Shown here: piece after piece, positions 17,693 through 26,196 of the stretch | Layout of the letters: the number at the start of each line of letters is the position of its first letter | Numbering within the stretch: the stretch's first letter is position 1 | DNA from: CAYWKU01 sp964459325 | GTDB lineage: Bacteria; RBG-13-61-14; CAYWKU01 | Assembly (NCBI GenBank): GCA_964459325.1 | Contig: CAYWKU010000030.1 | Span: 1-42,536 of the forward strand | DNA: 42,536 nucleotides | Direction: 5' to 3' | Notes under the pieces: generated by a model | Seen by the model: only the letters and a program-made list of their open reading frames with translations | Told to the model about the DNA's origin: nothing | Database searches by the model: none | Made by a program: the position numbers and the translations under genes

Positions 17693-19825
17693 TTGGAACG
17701 GCGACAAATAATCCGGGTAATCCTCACCCTTACCGGCGTCCTGATGGGCCTGATTTTCGGTTCCTCCTTCTTCATGCTCTACGCCCTCGGGTTATGGCAG
17801 GACGGCAGGTGGGTTCCGTACATCATCTATCTTTTTCTCTCGACGCCGCCGGTAGTGGCGTTAATGATAGTTTTCTGTCTCAGGTGGGCGTCCGGGATAA
17901 TTCACCTCGGGCATGTTCTTTCCGACGGCGGAAAGCCTACCGTTGAGGAATGCCGGGCTGCGACAAAGTCCGTTTTTCGTTTCGCCCGCAACGGCGCATT
18001 ATGGATGGCTTTTCTCTTCATTAGTTCCTCCGTGATTCTCATTTCGGTTCTTTATTTTCGCCATAATTTTTCGCCGGTTGAAGTTTTTTACATGATACTC
18101 TTCAACATGGTTACGGGTATCAACCTCGGGATAGTAACTTACTACGCCATAAAAATGGTTGAACAATTCCGGCTCGATTATACCGCCGAGCGCCTGTTCG
18201 GCGCCGGTGTTTACGAATTTCCTCATTTCAAGCTTAAAATATGGCACAAAATAATGGCGGTCACCGTCGCCATAGTGGCCTATTTGCTTTGCGCGGCCAT
18301 GCTTATGTCTTTCAACGCCTCCTCCCGCATCCAACAGACTCAACTGGAGGAAAAGCTGACCTACTGGGCCGGGCAACTTCCGCCCAGGGTGCTCAATCAC
18401 CCCGGGGTAATAACCGAGGTTCATGAATCCCAAAGGGAAGAAGTGCCCAAGTTGGGGGACAGGCTGGGTTACCGGAGCAGGCTGACCATACTGAACCAAA
18501 ACGGAGAGCCGATTTTCGGAGACAAATCCGACCTCGGGGATGAAGATGTGGCAAAAATCCTTGAGTCGGACTCGGGCGGTGTAATTAAAAATTACAAACA
18601 TCAAAAGATGGTTGCCTACAAGCCATTCTCCGACTATGAGGCGGTGGCGGCCGTAGTCGGTTTCTGGAATCCTTCGGAAGGCACTTACCGGAGCACAATC
18701 GGCCTGGTGGCCCTGATTGCAGTTACCCTGTTTTTATCCCTGGTTGCCGTATATTTTATGGTTACGGACATAAATCATCCCTTGAAGGGAATTCTCGAGT
18801 TTGTAAGGTCCATCTCGCGGGGGGAAGAAGGGAAACTGAGCGCGTACTCGGAAGACGAGATGGGCCAGTTTTCCCGCGAGCTCGCCCGTACAACCGAGCT
18901 TTTGGAAGCCAAAACCCGCCACGCGGAGCTTTTAATCGAAAACATCCGGCAATTGGTTCGGACCATCCAGGACAGCGTCACGGCGGTTAACACAGCCTCC
19001 GGCGAACAACTGGAAGCGGTTCACGAGCAGGCCTCCTCGGTACAGGAGGCTATGACCACCGCCCGCGAGGTGGTGGCGACCGCCGAGCAGATTGAAGACA
19101 GCGCCAAGAAGGTTCAGGGCGCCGCCGAAAAGAATCTCGCTTCATGCCGCTCCGGGTCCGACAGGGTGGGCGATTCCCTCCAGGGTTTGATGGGGCTGGG
19201 GGAATTCGTGGAGCAGATATCCGAAAGCGTCCAAACCATGGAAGGAAACGCCCGACAACTGGAAGAGGTGGTGTCGCTTATCGAGGAAATATCCAACCAG
19301 GTGAACATGCTGTCGCTCAACGCCCAGATAGAGGCCGCGGGAGTCACCGAAAGGGCCCGGCAGTTTGAAACGGTGGCGGGGGAAGTAAGGCGCCTGTCCC
19401 AGAACACCATGGACGCAATAGAGCGCATCAGCAACCCGATAAAAAGCGCCATCCAGTTCACCGAAGAAGTGAATCGGCTGGTCAATCGCGGCCAGAAGCT
19501 GGTGGATAAAGGCTCCGAGCTGGCGGATTCGGTAAACGGGATTCTCCACGAAATAGAGGCCAAGGCCACCGATACCAACGACGTGGCCAAACAGATAGCA
19601 ATAGTTACTTCTCAGCAGAAAACGGCAAGCGAGCAACTGGAGGAGACCATAAGCGAAATACATGACGGCTCACAGCAGATTATCGCCGACTCCGAGGAAA
19701 TATCCGCGGCCACCAATGAACTCGTGATAACCGCCGAAAGGCTGGCAAAAACGCTCGGGCAGGAAAGCTCCGCTACTTCCCCGGAAGAAGAGGAACAGTT
19801 GGAGGGGCCGAAAGCTGATGGATAA
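17693..19825 (+). CDS. Atypical methyl-accepting-type receptor with multi-pass N-terminus (copy 1)
   Basis: 710 aa, TTG start with GGTGAT upstream. Five hydrophobic segments lie in the first 210 residues (about 10-32, 42-62, 98-122, 130-150, 190-208), then an extracytoplasmic-like domain (about 210-343), a further membrane segment (about 344-368) and a HAMP-like region (DINHPLKGI; YSEDEMGQF). A long coiled-coil signalling domain follows. The hairpin tip (about 526-566) reads QVNMLSLNAQIEAAGVTERA where chemoreceptors have QTNLLALNAAIEAARAGE; the nearly invariant Arg is Gly. No pentapeptide tail is present. It probably senses a membrane or periplasmic cue. No CheA, CheW, CheR or CheB is in the window. 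It overlaps its paralogue by eight bases, so the two are co-translated. Confidence 0.85.
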   Translation: MERRQIIRVILTLTGVLMGLIFGSSFFMLYALGLWQDGRWVPYIIYLFLSTPPVVALMIVFCLRWASGIIHLGHVLSDGGKPTVEECRAATKSVFRFARNGALWMAFLFISSSVILISVLYFRHNFSPVEVFYMILFNMVTGINLGIVTYYAIKMVEQFRLDYTAERLFGAGVYEFPHFKLKIWHKIMAVTVAIVAYLLCAAMLMSFNASSRIQQTQLEEKLTYWAGQLPPRVLNHPGVITEVHESQREEVPKLGDRLGYRSRLTILNQNGEPIFGDKSDLGDEDVAKILESDSGGVIKNYKHQKMVAYKPFSDYEAVAAVVGFWNPSEGTYRSTIGLVALIAVTLFLSLVAVYFMVTDINHPLKGILEFVRSISRGEEGKLSAYSEDEMGQFSRELARTTELLEAKTRHAELLIENIRQLVRTIQDSVTAVNTASGEQLEAVHEQASSVQEAMTTAREVVATAEQIEDSAKKVQGAAEKNLASCRSGSDRVGDSLQGLMGLGEFVEQISESVQTMEGNARQLEEVVSLIEEISNQVNMLSLNAQIEAAGVTERARQFETVAGEVRRLSQNTMDAIERISNPIKSAIQFTEEVNRLVNRGQKLVDKGSELADSVNGILHEIEAKATDTNDVAKQIAIVTSQQKTASEQLEETISEIHDGSQQIIADSEEISAATNELVITAERLAKTLGQESSATSPEEEEQLEGPKADG

Positions 19826-21965
19826 GGCGCCGACGGACACAACCGATAAGACCGGAGCCACCTCCGGGCGCATCAGCGGTGTTCCCACGCTGGTGAGAAT
19901 CCTGGCTCTGGTGGCGGTGCTGGAGTCGGGCTCACTCGCCTATTACATTTTCATGCTCGGCCATCACCGGGATGACCGGTGGATACCTTCGTTGCTTTAC
20001 GAGGGCGCATTCGCGGCAATAATAATTGCGGTGGTAACCGTGCTATGCCTGAGATGGGCGCGGGATATAATCACTTTCTCGAGGATTGTGGGCCAAGGTA
20101 AAGAGCCGACGCTGGAACAATCGGAGCGGACGGTGAGGGCCGTTTTCAGGCTCGCTTTCAACGGAGCGCTGACTTTCTTTATTCTGTACGCGGCCCTTCT
20201 CAGCGTTTCCGTCACGATTATGTATACCTATCACGGGTTCTCATTCGAGGAAGCCTTCCTGATAGGCGCTTTCAAGGCAATCACCGCATTGAATCTCTCA
20301 ATAATATTCTATTATGCGGTGAAAATATCGGAAAGACCTTTATTGAACAAGGCCGTCAGGAAACTCGTCAGTTACGGGGTTTACGACTGGCAACATTTTC
20401 GCACACGCGCCGGATACAAAATTTTCCTGGTAATTTTCGCAGTTGTGGCATACCTGATAGTAGCAACTCTCATGTTCGGGTATTCCCAGTCCATCAACAT
20501 ACAGAAAAAACGTCTCAGTAAGGACCTGGAATACTATACTCGCGAGGTGGGCAAGTACATTATATCCAAGGAAGAAGCGGGCGGCGGAAAAACGATGCCG
20601 CTTTTTATGATGGGCGGAAAAATCAGCCCCCATGCCAACCTGGTGCTCTATTCACAAAAAGAGGGACGAATAAGCGGTGATGACTCCCATATAAGTGAAA
20701 CGGAACGGGAGAAAATACTTTCCGCCGATGCGCCCGGTTCCCTTACCGATTCCCGCTCCGGCAAGGTAATATCCTACTTCCCCAGCGCCAAGCCGGGTAT
20801 CACCGCCGCGGCAGTGGGATTCTGGCAAACCTCCGGAAAACTTCGCGGGGGGAATCTCAGCCTAATAATAAGCCTTTTTCTCTTATCTGTATTCCTGACA
20901 CTGGTGGGAACATATCTTTTGACCAAGGACCTCAACACCCCCTTGAGACGAATACTGGATTACCTTCGCCGCCTGTCCAGGGGGGATATGGAAAGCGTAT
21001 TAAACGCCTACTCGGAGGACGAGATGGGCGAGTTTGCCGCCGAACTGGCCCGTACCACCCACTTGTTGGAATCGAAAACCCGTCGGGCGGACGAGCTTTC
21101 GCAACGCATCGAAAACGCTGTGGAGCAGGTCGAGAACTATACCTCCGGGGCGCTGGCTTCCACAAAAAATCAGGCCTCGGGTATCAACCAGCAGGCGCCG
21201 TCGGTGCAGGAAGCCCGGAGCGCTTCGGAGGAAATCGTGGCCACGGCGCGGCAAATCGCCGAAAACGCTCAAAACGTGCAACAGGCCGCCGAAGACAATC
21301 TCCGGTCGTGCAACACCGGCGACACAGTAGTCAAACAGGCCCTGGGGGGCTTCAGCGAACTCCGTTCGTTCGTGGACACCATTTCCCGAAAAGCCACCGA
21401 ACTGGGGGAAAACATCGACAGGATGATGGGCGTTACTACAGTCATCGAGGAGATTTCCACCCAGATTAACCTGTTGGCGCTTAACGCCCAGATAGAGGCG
21501 GGCACGGCGGGTAAGGAAGGGGAGCGGTTCACGGTGGTGGCCCAGGAAATAGGAAAGCTGGCGGAGCGCACAATGAGCGCGTTATCGGAAATAAGCGAAA
21601 TCGTCAAAAACACTTCGGAAACCTCCCGGAAACTCGCGGAATTCGCCCGGGAAGGGAACGAACTGGTGCGGAGGGGTTCGCAAATGGCGGATTCAATCGG
21701 CTCCGGCTTCGAGGAGATAAAAGCCGAAGCCACCAACACCGAAACCGCGGCCCGGGAAATAACTTACACCACCTCGCAGCAAAAATCCGCCAGCGAGCAG
21801 ATGTCCGAGACCATTTCCGGGATAAACGAAGGCATGGAGCGCGTGCAGGCTCACACCGACAACGTCCTCCGAAACATTGAACGCCTCGCCCAAACCGCCA
21901 GGTCTCTGGCGGAATCCGTGGGAATCGAAAGCGAAAACAAATCCGACGAAACGTCACCTCAATAA
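19818..21965 (+). CDS. Atypical methyl-accepting-type receptor with multi-pass N-terminus (copy 2)
   Basis: 715 aa, ATG 19818, overlapping copy 1 by eight bases. It has the same plan: about five membrane segments before residue 215, an extracytoplasmic-like domain (about 216-345), another membrane segment, HAMP (DLNTPLRRI; YSEDEMGEF) and a coiled-coil output domain. The tip (about 541-578) is INLLALNAQIEAGTAGKEGE, closer to the canonical form than copy 1 but with the conserved Arg replaced by Thr and a following Glu by Lys. Shared blocks with copy 1 (YSEDEMG, ARTT.LLE.KTR, TSQQK.ASEQ..ETIS) show tandem duplication, with the sensory parts more diverged. Possible heterodimer or mixed trimer partner of copy 1. 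Confidence 0.85.
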   Translation: MDKAPTDTTDKTGATSGRISGVPTLVRILALVAVLESGSLAYYIFMLGHHRDDRWIPSLLYEGAFAAIIIAVVTVLCLRWARDIITFSRIVGQGKEPTLEQSERTVRAVFRLAFNGALTFFILYAALLSVSVTIMYTYHGFSFEEAFLIGAFKAITALNLSIIFYYAVKISERPLLNKAVRKLVSYGVYDWQHFRTRAGYKIFLVIFAVVAYLIVATLMFGYSQSINIQKKRLSKDLEYYTREVGKYIISKEEAGGGKTMPLFMMGGKISPHANLVLYSQKEGRISGDDSHISETEREKILSADAPGSLTDSRSGKVISYFPSAKPGITAAAVGFWQTSGKLRGGNLSLIISLFLLSVFLTLVGTYLLTKDLNTPLRRILDYLRRLSRGDMESVLNAYSEDEMGEFAAELARTTHLLESKTRRADELSQRIENAVEQVENYTSGALASTKNQASGINQQAPSVQEARSASEEIVATARQIAENAQNVQQAAEDNLRSCNTGDTVVKQALGGFSELRSFVDTISRKATELGENIDRMMGVTTVIEEISTQINLLALNAQIEAGTAGKEGERFTVVAQEIGKLAERTMSALSEISEIVKNTSETSRKLAEFAREGNELVRRGSQMADSIGSGFEEIKAEATNTETAAREITYTTSQQKSASEQMSETISGINEGMERVQAHTDNVLRNIERLAQTARSLAESVGIESENKSDETSPQ

Positions 21966-22007
21966 ACCGATGCGACACTGCTTTATTTCGCTTATCTTCA
22001 TAACGAA

Positions 22008-22505
22008 ATGAGCGCCGGCAAAAGAAAAACCGGAAAGGGCCCTTCCGCAGTGGGAGACCTTCTGGACTCCATGCTCGGGAAGTTCGGCCTGAAAAAGAGA
22101 ATCAGGGAAAATGAAGTGTTCCTGGTATGGGAAGAAGCCGTGGGTCAAACGGTTACTAAAAATTGCCGCCCTTTGAGCATAAACGATGGAATCCTGGTTA
22201 TCGAGGCGAAAAACAACGTGTGGATGCAGGAGCTCAGTCTGCTCCGGCAGGGAATTATGGATAAAATCAACGAGCTGCTCGGATGGGAAGCTGTCCGGGA
22301 ATTGAGGTTTAAAATCGGCGAGGTTGATGATAAAAAGCCGGATGGATATCCTGAAAGAAAAAAGGAAAAAGCCCGCTCCGCCGAAGAGGCAGTGGACGAA
22401 GAAACCGAGCGGGAAATAAGAGAAGCCCTGGAGGGAATAGACGACCCGGAGTTGGCGCGAGCTCTTCGGAGCATGATGATAAGGGGCATCAAGAGAAGGA
22501 AATAA
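22008..22505 (+). CDS. DciA-like (DUF721) protein
   Basis: 165 aa. Residues about 10-105 match the DUF721/DciA pattern: VGDLLDSMLGKFGLKKRI, VFLVWEEAVGQTVTKN, and IEAKNNVWMQELSLLRQGIMDKIN. DciA is the ancestral loader/operator of the replicative helicase DnaB in bacteria lacking DnaC. The C-terminal third is a charged Lys/Glu tail without a recognised fold. It lies 42 bases after the second receptor and has no clear ribosome-binding site, so it may be read from the same transcript. Its position beside receptors rather than recA or dnaA is not informative about function. Confidence 0.78.
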   Translation: MSAGKRKTGKGPSAVGDLLDSMLGKFGLKKRIRENEVFLVWEEAVGQTVTKNCRPLSINDGILVIEAKNNVWMQELSLLRQGIMDKINELLGWEAVRELRFKIGEVDDKKPDGYPERKKEKARSAEEAVDEETEREIREALEGIDDPELARALRSMMIRGIKRRK

Positions 22506-22565
22506 TTGAACCTCCCAGCCCCCCAAGTCATCTAAAGAACTGAAAATGCAAGGAAAAGTGAAATC

Positions 22566-23444
22566 ATGAGATACGAGGGAAACATATTCCGGCCGCCCAG
22601 TGAAGCAAATTCACTCCTGATTCAGGCCACCATCGGCTGTCCGCACAATAAGTGTGCCTTTTGCGCCATGTACAAGGGCACAAAGTTCCGAATGCGCGAC
22701 GTGGAGGAAATCAAGGAAGACATGGACATGGCCGCGCAGCACATAGACCCCCGATTCGTGCGAACCATGTTTCTGCCGGACGCCAACACTATAATTATGA
22801 AAACCGACAAATTGGTGGATATATGCCGGCACGCTAAAAGCGTTTTCGACCGGCTGGAGCGAATTACCGTCTACGGCGGCGCCAGGTTCGTTTCCCGCAA
22901 ATCGGCGGATGAGTTGAAGGCACTGAGTGACGCCGGGCTGAAGCGCATTCACATGGGCATGGAAAGCGGCGACGAAGAAACGCTCAAGAAAATGAAAAAG
23001 GGCGTAACCCCCGAGCAGATTATAGACGCCGGCCAAAAGGTGGTTCAGGCCGGCATCGAGTTGAGCGAGTACTACATGGTCGGGCTTGGCGGCGCTGAAA
23101 GGTGGAAGGAGCACGCGCTCGAGTCGGCCCGGGTGTTGAGCGCCATCAACCCCCACTTCATCAGGCTGCGTACCACCGTGCCCATACCGGGCGCCGAGCT
23201 GCACGAGATGTTCGAGCGGGGGGAATGGACTTTGCCCGGCCCGCACCGGTCACTCAATGAACTCCGCACCCTGATAGAAAACCTGGAGTGCGAAGGAACG
23301 GCGCTGCTGTCGGACCACAACTCCAACTACTGGGAGGTCTCCGGCCGCCTTCCCGAAAACAAGGAGGGCATGTTAAAGGAGATAGACAGGGCGCTCGATA
23401 TAGACGAGGCGAAATTCCGGCCCTACTGGGCTGTAAGGTTGTAA
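22566..23444 (+). CDS. Radical SAM protein with CX4CX2C cluster motif
   Basis: 292 aa. The N-terminal ATIGCPHNKCAFCAMYKG places the cluster cysteines at 25, 30 and 33, a CX4CX2C spacing instead of the usual CX3CX2C; this spacing is known in a subset of B12-less COG1032-type radical SAM proteins. SAM-binding glycine-rich and beta-strand features follow (VYGGARFVSRKSADEL; IHMGMESGDEETLKKMKKG; YYMVGLGGAERW). No B12 domain, auxiliary cluster or TRAM domain is visible, so it is a minimal TIM-barrel enzyme of unknown substrate. It ends at a bidirectional terminator. Confidence 0.9.
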   Translation: MRYEGNIFRPPSEANSLLIQATIGCPHNKCAFCAMYKGTKFRMRDVEEIKEDMDMAAQHIDPRFVRTMFLPDANTIIMKTDKLVDICRHAKSVFDRLERITVYGGARFVSRKSADELKALSDAGLKRIHMGMESGDEETLKKMKKGVTPEQIIDAGQKVVQAGIELSEYYMVGLGGAERWKEHALESARVLSAINPHFIRLRTTVPIPGAELHEMFERGEWTLPGPHRSLNELRTLIENLECEGTALLSDHNSNYWEVSGRLPENKEGMLKEIDRALDIDEAKFRPYWAVRL

Positions 23445-23470
23445 AAAAGCCCCCGAAATCGGGGGCTTTT
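23445..23470. terminator. Bidirectional rho-independent terminator between convergent genes
   Basis: Perfect 11-bp dyad (AAAAGCCCCCG, loop AAAT, CGGGGGCTTTT) starting directly at the stop of the radical SAM gene. A-run on one side and T-run on the other let it serve both the plus-strand radical SAM gene and the minus-strand TPR gene ending at 23495. Confidence 0.9.
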
Positions 23471-23494
23471 GGTTTATGGCATGAGGGTTCGATT

Positions 23495-24358
23495 TCAAGG
23501 GCGGGTGGCTTCGGCGCCTTTGGCCCGGAGTTCCTCTATGTTCTGCTCGGCTTGCTTGCGCCATTCCGGGTATTCGTCAGGTTCCGAAGTTTCGAGGAAT
23601 TTCTGATAATTCCAGATGGCCTCGCCCAACAAATCCTTTAAAACGTATGCTTCGGCCAGGTTGTAATAGGCCACCGAATAATTAGGGTTGATTTCAGTGG
23701 CTTTGGTAAGATGCTTGACGGCCTTGTCTATTTTTCCCATTTGCAGGTAGGCGAAGCCCAGGTTTCTGCGGGTCTTGGGCTGATGCGAATCAATGGCCAC
23801 GGCCATCTCCAACTGCCGCATGGCATCCCCCCACATGCTCTTTTCGATGAGAATACTTCCGAGGTTATTATGGGCCGCGAATGAAGAGGGGGCTATTTTC
23901 ACCGCCTTTTGTAGCAACTTTATGGCCTCGGCCTCGTTGCCTTGCTCCTTATGAATCCCGGCCAAAAATATCAGGGCCTCCACCGAGTTCGAGTTCAACT
24001 GAGAAGATTTCTCCAGATGCCGGAGTGCCTGCTGCGGTTTATCCATCTCCCAGTAAGTCCTTCCGAGGTACAAATGGGCCCTCGCATCGGTGGGGTCTAT
24101 GGAAATAGCTTCCCGGAAGGCCTTGACGGCTTTCTTGGGTTTTCCGGCAATCCTGTAGGCGCCTCCGAGTCTCTGGTAGGCGTAGTTGGAGGCGGGGTCC
24201 ACCTTTGTGGCTTGCTTGTAAGCCTTGATGGCGGCTTCAATCTCCCCGCGCCGCTCCAGCTCCATACCTTTCTTAATTAACTGCCGGCCGGAAGCCGCCA
24301 GCGCCACCGCCGCCGATAAAACGAGAAGCATCGTAATTTTGAGCGCTTTTCGGTACAT
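23495..24358 (-). CDS. Exported tetratricopeptide-repeat protein
   Basis: 287 aa, ATG 24358 with AAGGAGGAGG upstream. An N-terminal signal peptide (about 1-22, LLVLSAAVALAASG) is followed by six to seven 34-residue TPR units from about 28 to 270, each with the W/L-G-Y-A-F-A-P pattern (YAYQRLGGAYRIAGKPKKAV; ARAHLYLGRTYWEMDKPQQAL). It is likely periplasmic and acts as a protein-binding scaffold. No catalytic domain is visible. It is the last gene before the terminator and is separated from the MBL-fold gene by 67 bases. Confidence 0.93.
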   Translation of the reverse strand: MYRKALKITMLLVLSAAVALAASGRQLIKKGMELERRGEIEAAIKAYKQATKVDPASNYAYQRLGGAYRIAGKPKKAVKAFREAISIDPTDARAHLYLGRTYWEMDKPQQALRHLEKSSQLNSNSVEALIFLAGIHKEQGNEAEAIKLLQKAVKIAPSSFAAHNNLGSILIEKSMWGDAMRQLEMAVAIDSHQPKTRRNLGFAYLQMGKIDKAVKHLTKATEINPNYSVAYYNLAEAYVLKDLLGEAIWNYQKFLETSEPDEYPEWRKQAEQNIEELRAKGAEATRP

Positions 24359-24425
24359 AGCTTAAACCCTCCTCCTTGCTGGAACCCGTCATTATTCACG
24401 GAACCGTAAATTTTAAGGTTAGCTT

Positions 24426-25079
24426 TTAACAAGCGTGCGTCAATACCCAGATTTTGGTGTTCCCGGGAAGCTTATCCCTGGTTACCTCCACTTCCGATTT
24501 CCCCAGCTTTTCAGTTAACTCTTCTTTGCCGTGGATGAAGTCGTCGATTTGCGATATCGGGAAGTTACACTTCTCGGTTTTAAAATGCATGGGAATCACC
24601 AGTTTTGCGTCCAACTGCTTTATTACGTTAGTGGCTTCGTTGGGGTCGATGGTGAAGTGCCCGCCGATGGGTATGAAAATAACGTCCGCCTTACCGACAG
24701 CCCTGATTTGGTCTTTGGAAAGCGTATGGCCGAGGTCGCCCAGATGACACAAAGTAACCCCGTCAACCGTAAAGACAAAAATATTGTTGTCACCGCGTTC
24801 CGAGCCACCGGACCGGTCGTGCTTAACAGGAACTACTTTGAAATCGATGCCCTTGTATGAGCCGGGTTCTTTAACTACCTCGGGATTTCCCTTTAAACCC
24901 GCTACGTAGTTGTGGTCTGGATGTTCGTGGGAGATTACCACTATGTCCGGTTCATCGGGAATGGGGCCATAGGCCAAAGCGCCGTCGAATCCGCCCGGCT
25001 CGTAGGGGTCGGTAACAATTGTGGTTCTGTTGTCCGAGGTGACGGTAAACGAAGCGTGCCCGTTCCATCTTATCTTCAT
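24426..25079 (-). CDS. UPF0173-type metallo-beta-lactamase-fold hydrolase
   Basis: 217 aa from ATG 25079, supported by AGGAGG ten bases upstream; the frame is open further 5' but without a site. The metal-binding motif is SHEHPDH (HxHxDH), followed downstream by HLGDLGH and a C-terminal MHFKTEKC. WNGHASFTV near the start and FIPIGGHFTIDPNEA are typical of UPF0173 (YtkL-like) proteins, cytosolic MBL-fold hydrolases of mostly unknown substrate that are related to L-ascorbate-6-phosphate lactonase (UlaG). It sits between the NagB-fold protein and the TPR protein on the same strand, with a 153-base gap upstream. Confidence 0.92.
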   Translation of the reverse strand: MKIRWNGHASFTVTSDNRTTIVTDPYEPGGFDGALAYGPIPDEPDIVVISHEHPDHNYVAGLKGNPEVVKEPGSYKGIDFKVVPVKHDRSGGSERGDNNIFVFTVDGVTLCHLGDLGHTLSKDQIRAVGKADVIFIPIGGHFTIDPNEATNVIKQLDAKLVIPMHFKTEKCNFPISQIDDFIHGKEELTEKLGKSEVEVTRDKLPGNTKIWVLTHAC

Positions 25080-25232
25080 GGCAACGAAACCTCCTCTGAA
25101 ACCTATACCACAAAAAAGCCCGAGATTCAATGCCCGGAGGGATAATTGAAAATTAAAGGACTTGGAATGCAAAGGGCAAGCAAGCCCTCGTGAATGAAGG
25201 GAAGTGTTAATTCAGTGCGTGAAGACCGAAGC

Positions 25233-25952
25233 CTAAGGAGCGGTCTTTTTGTCCGCGTAAATCGCCACCGAAGAATGCTTCTTCAAAACGGAAGCCGGGA
25301 ATTGATTGGTGGCTTTGCCGCTGCCCGTCAATCTTGCGAGAGCCTCTCCCCTGTCGGGCTCGGTCACGAGCAAAATAATCCGCTGGGCTTCCATCATGGT
25401 GGCCATGCCCATGGTTATGCCCCTGCGAGGCACCGCTCCTCGCGGGAAATCCCTGGCGTATTCGGCCCTCATGTCATCCGAAAGAATTACCTGCCGGGTA
25501 CGGGAATTAAATGCGGCGCCCTCTTCGTTAAACCCGAGTTGCCCTTTTCGACCCAGAGTCAGCACCAGCAAATTCATACCGTCCACGCTCTTAATCCTTT
25601 GCTCGAATTTTTTGCAGGTGGATTCCATACTTACGGGCAGTCCCGGAAGGCGTTTCTGATAACGCCGGGGAGCGGGAACATGCTCAAAAAAGTTCTCCAC
25701 CAGAAAAAAACGGTGGCTCATCGGGTGCGTGCCCGGCAATCCCAGATATTCATTGACCTGAAACGACCTGAATTTGTGCATGCTCACACCCTCTTCGGTG
25801 TGCTGCCGAACGATTTCGGCGTAAAAAGGCTCAAACTGGTGACCGGCGCTCAACCCCAGGACGGCAATCGGGTTATCGGCCAACAAATCACTCACTTCAG
25901 CGGCGGCCACTTTAGCTGCTTCTTCCGGATTCTTTAAAACGCGCAAATCCAT
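25233..25952 (-). CDS. NagB-fold (glucosamine-6-phosphate deaminase-like) protein lacking catalytic residues
   Basis: 239 aa from ATG 25952; a TTG at 25958 sits at better distance from the GGGGAG site and would add two residues. It aligns along its length with glucosamine-6-phosphate deaminase (NEYLGLPGTHPMSHRFF; FNEEGAAFNSRTRQ). Relative to E. coli NagB, Asp72 is Asn67, Asp141 is Lys136 and His143 is Gln138, while Glu148 is kept (Glu143). The phosphate-binding loop TGGTP reads AGHQF (36-40). The normal deamination/isomerisation should not work, so a regulatory, sugar-binding or altered-substrate role is likely. No amino-sugar genes are adjacent. Confidence 0.85.
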   Translation of the reverse strand: MDLRVLKNPEEAAKVAAAEVSDLLADNPIAVLGLSAGHQFEPFYAEIVRQHTEEGVSMHKFRSFQVNEYLGLPGTHPMSHRFFLVENFFEHVPAPRRYQKRLPGLPVSMESTCKKFEQRIKSVDGMNLLVLTLGRKGQLGFNEEGAAFNSRTRQVILSDDMRAEYARDFPRGAVPRRGITMGMATMMEAQRIILLVTEPDRGEALARLTGSGKATNQFPASVLKKHSSVAIYADKKTAP

Positions 25953-26025
25953 TTTCAAAAATCTCCCCTTTTTTATCAGTCAGTTTGTGGAATGCCTGGC
26001 ACTCTCAGCTCCTGACCGGGATATA

Positions 26026-26196
26026 TGGCACAGTAATTGCGCTGCGAGTTATTTTAATCCATAAATAAAATAATTGCAATATTAAGATTTAAATAAATAT
26101 TTAATTAAATAAAGCCCCCGATTATTCGGCCCAAATCCCACCATCCACAAAAAAGATGGCGGGAGCGGACAAGGGGGGGTAAGCCCCTTGTTGATT
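26026..26196 (+). promoter_or_regulatory. Sigma-54-like site, AT-rich tract and hairpin with no gene ahead on its strand
   Basis: TGGCAC-AGTAA-TTGC (26026-26040) has the exact GG-N10-GC spacing of -24/-12 promoters and points rightward. An extremely AT-rich stretch follows (about 26045-26115), then a hairpin CAAGGGG/CCCCTTG at 26170-26190 followed by TTGATTTT, which could end a transcript of roughly 150 bases. The neighbouring genes on both sides are minus strand, so only a small RNA or antisense role would fit. No ORF or known RNA family was recognised. Confidence 0.35.

Noticed and set aside
25173..25188. Short AGGGC/GCCCT hairpin downstream of the NagB-like gene
   Set aside because: Five-base stem with only TTTG after it; too weak to call a terminator.
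25222..25247. AAGACCG...CGGTCTT hairpin with T-run on the plus strand at the end of the NagB-like gene
   Set aside because: The T-run is on the plus strand, where no gene ends; on the minus strand the hairpin overlaps the stop codon and lacks a T-run.
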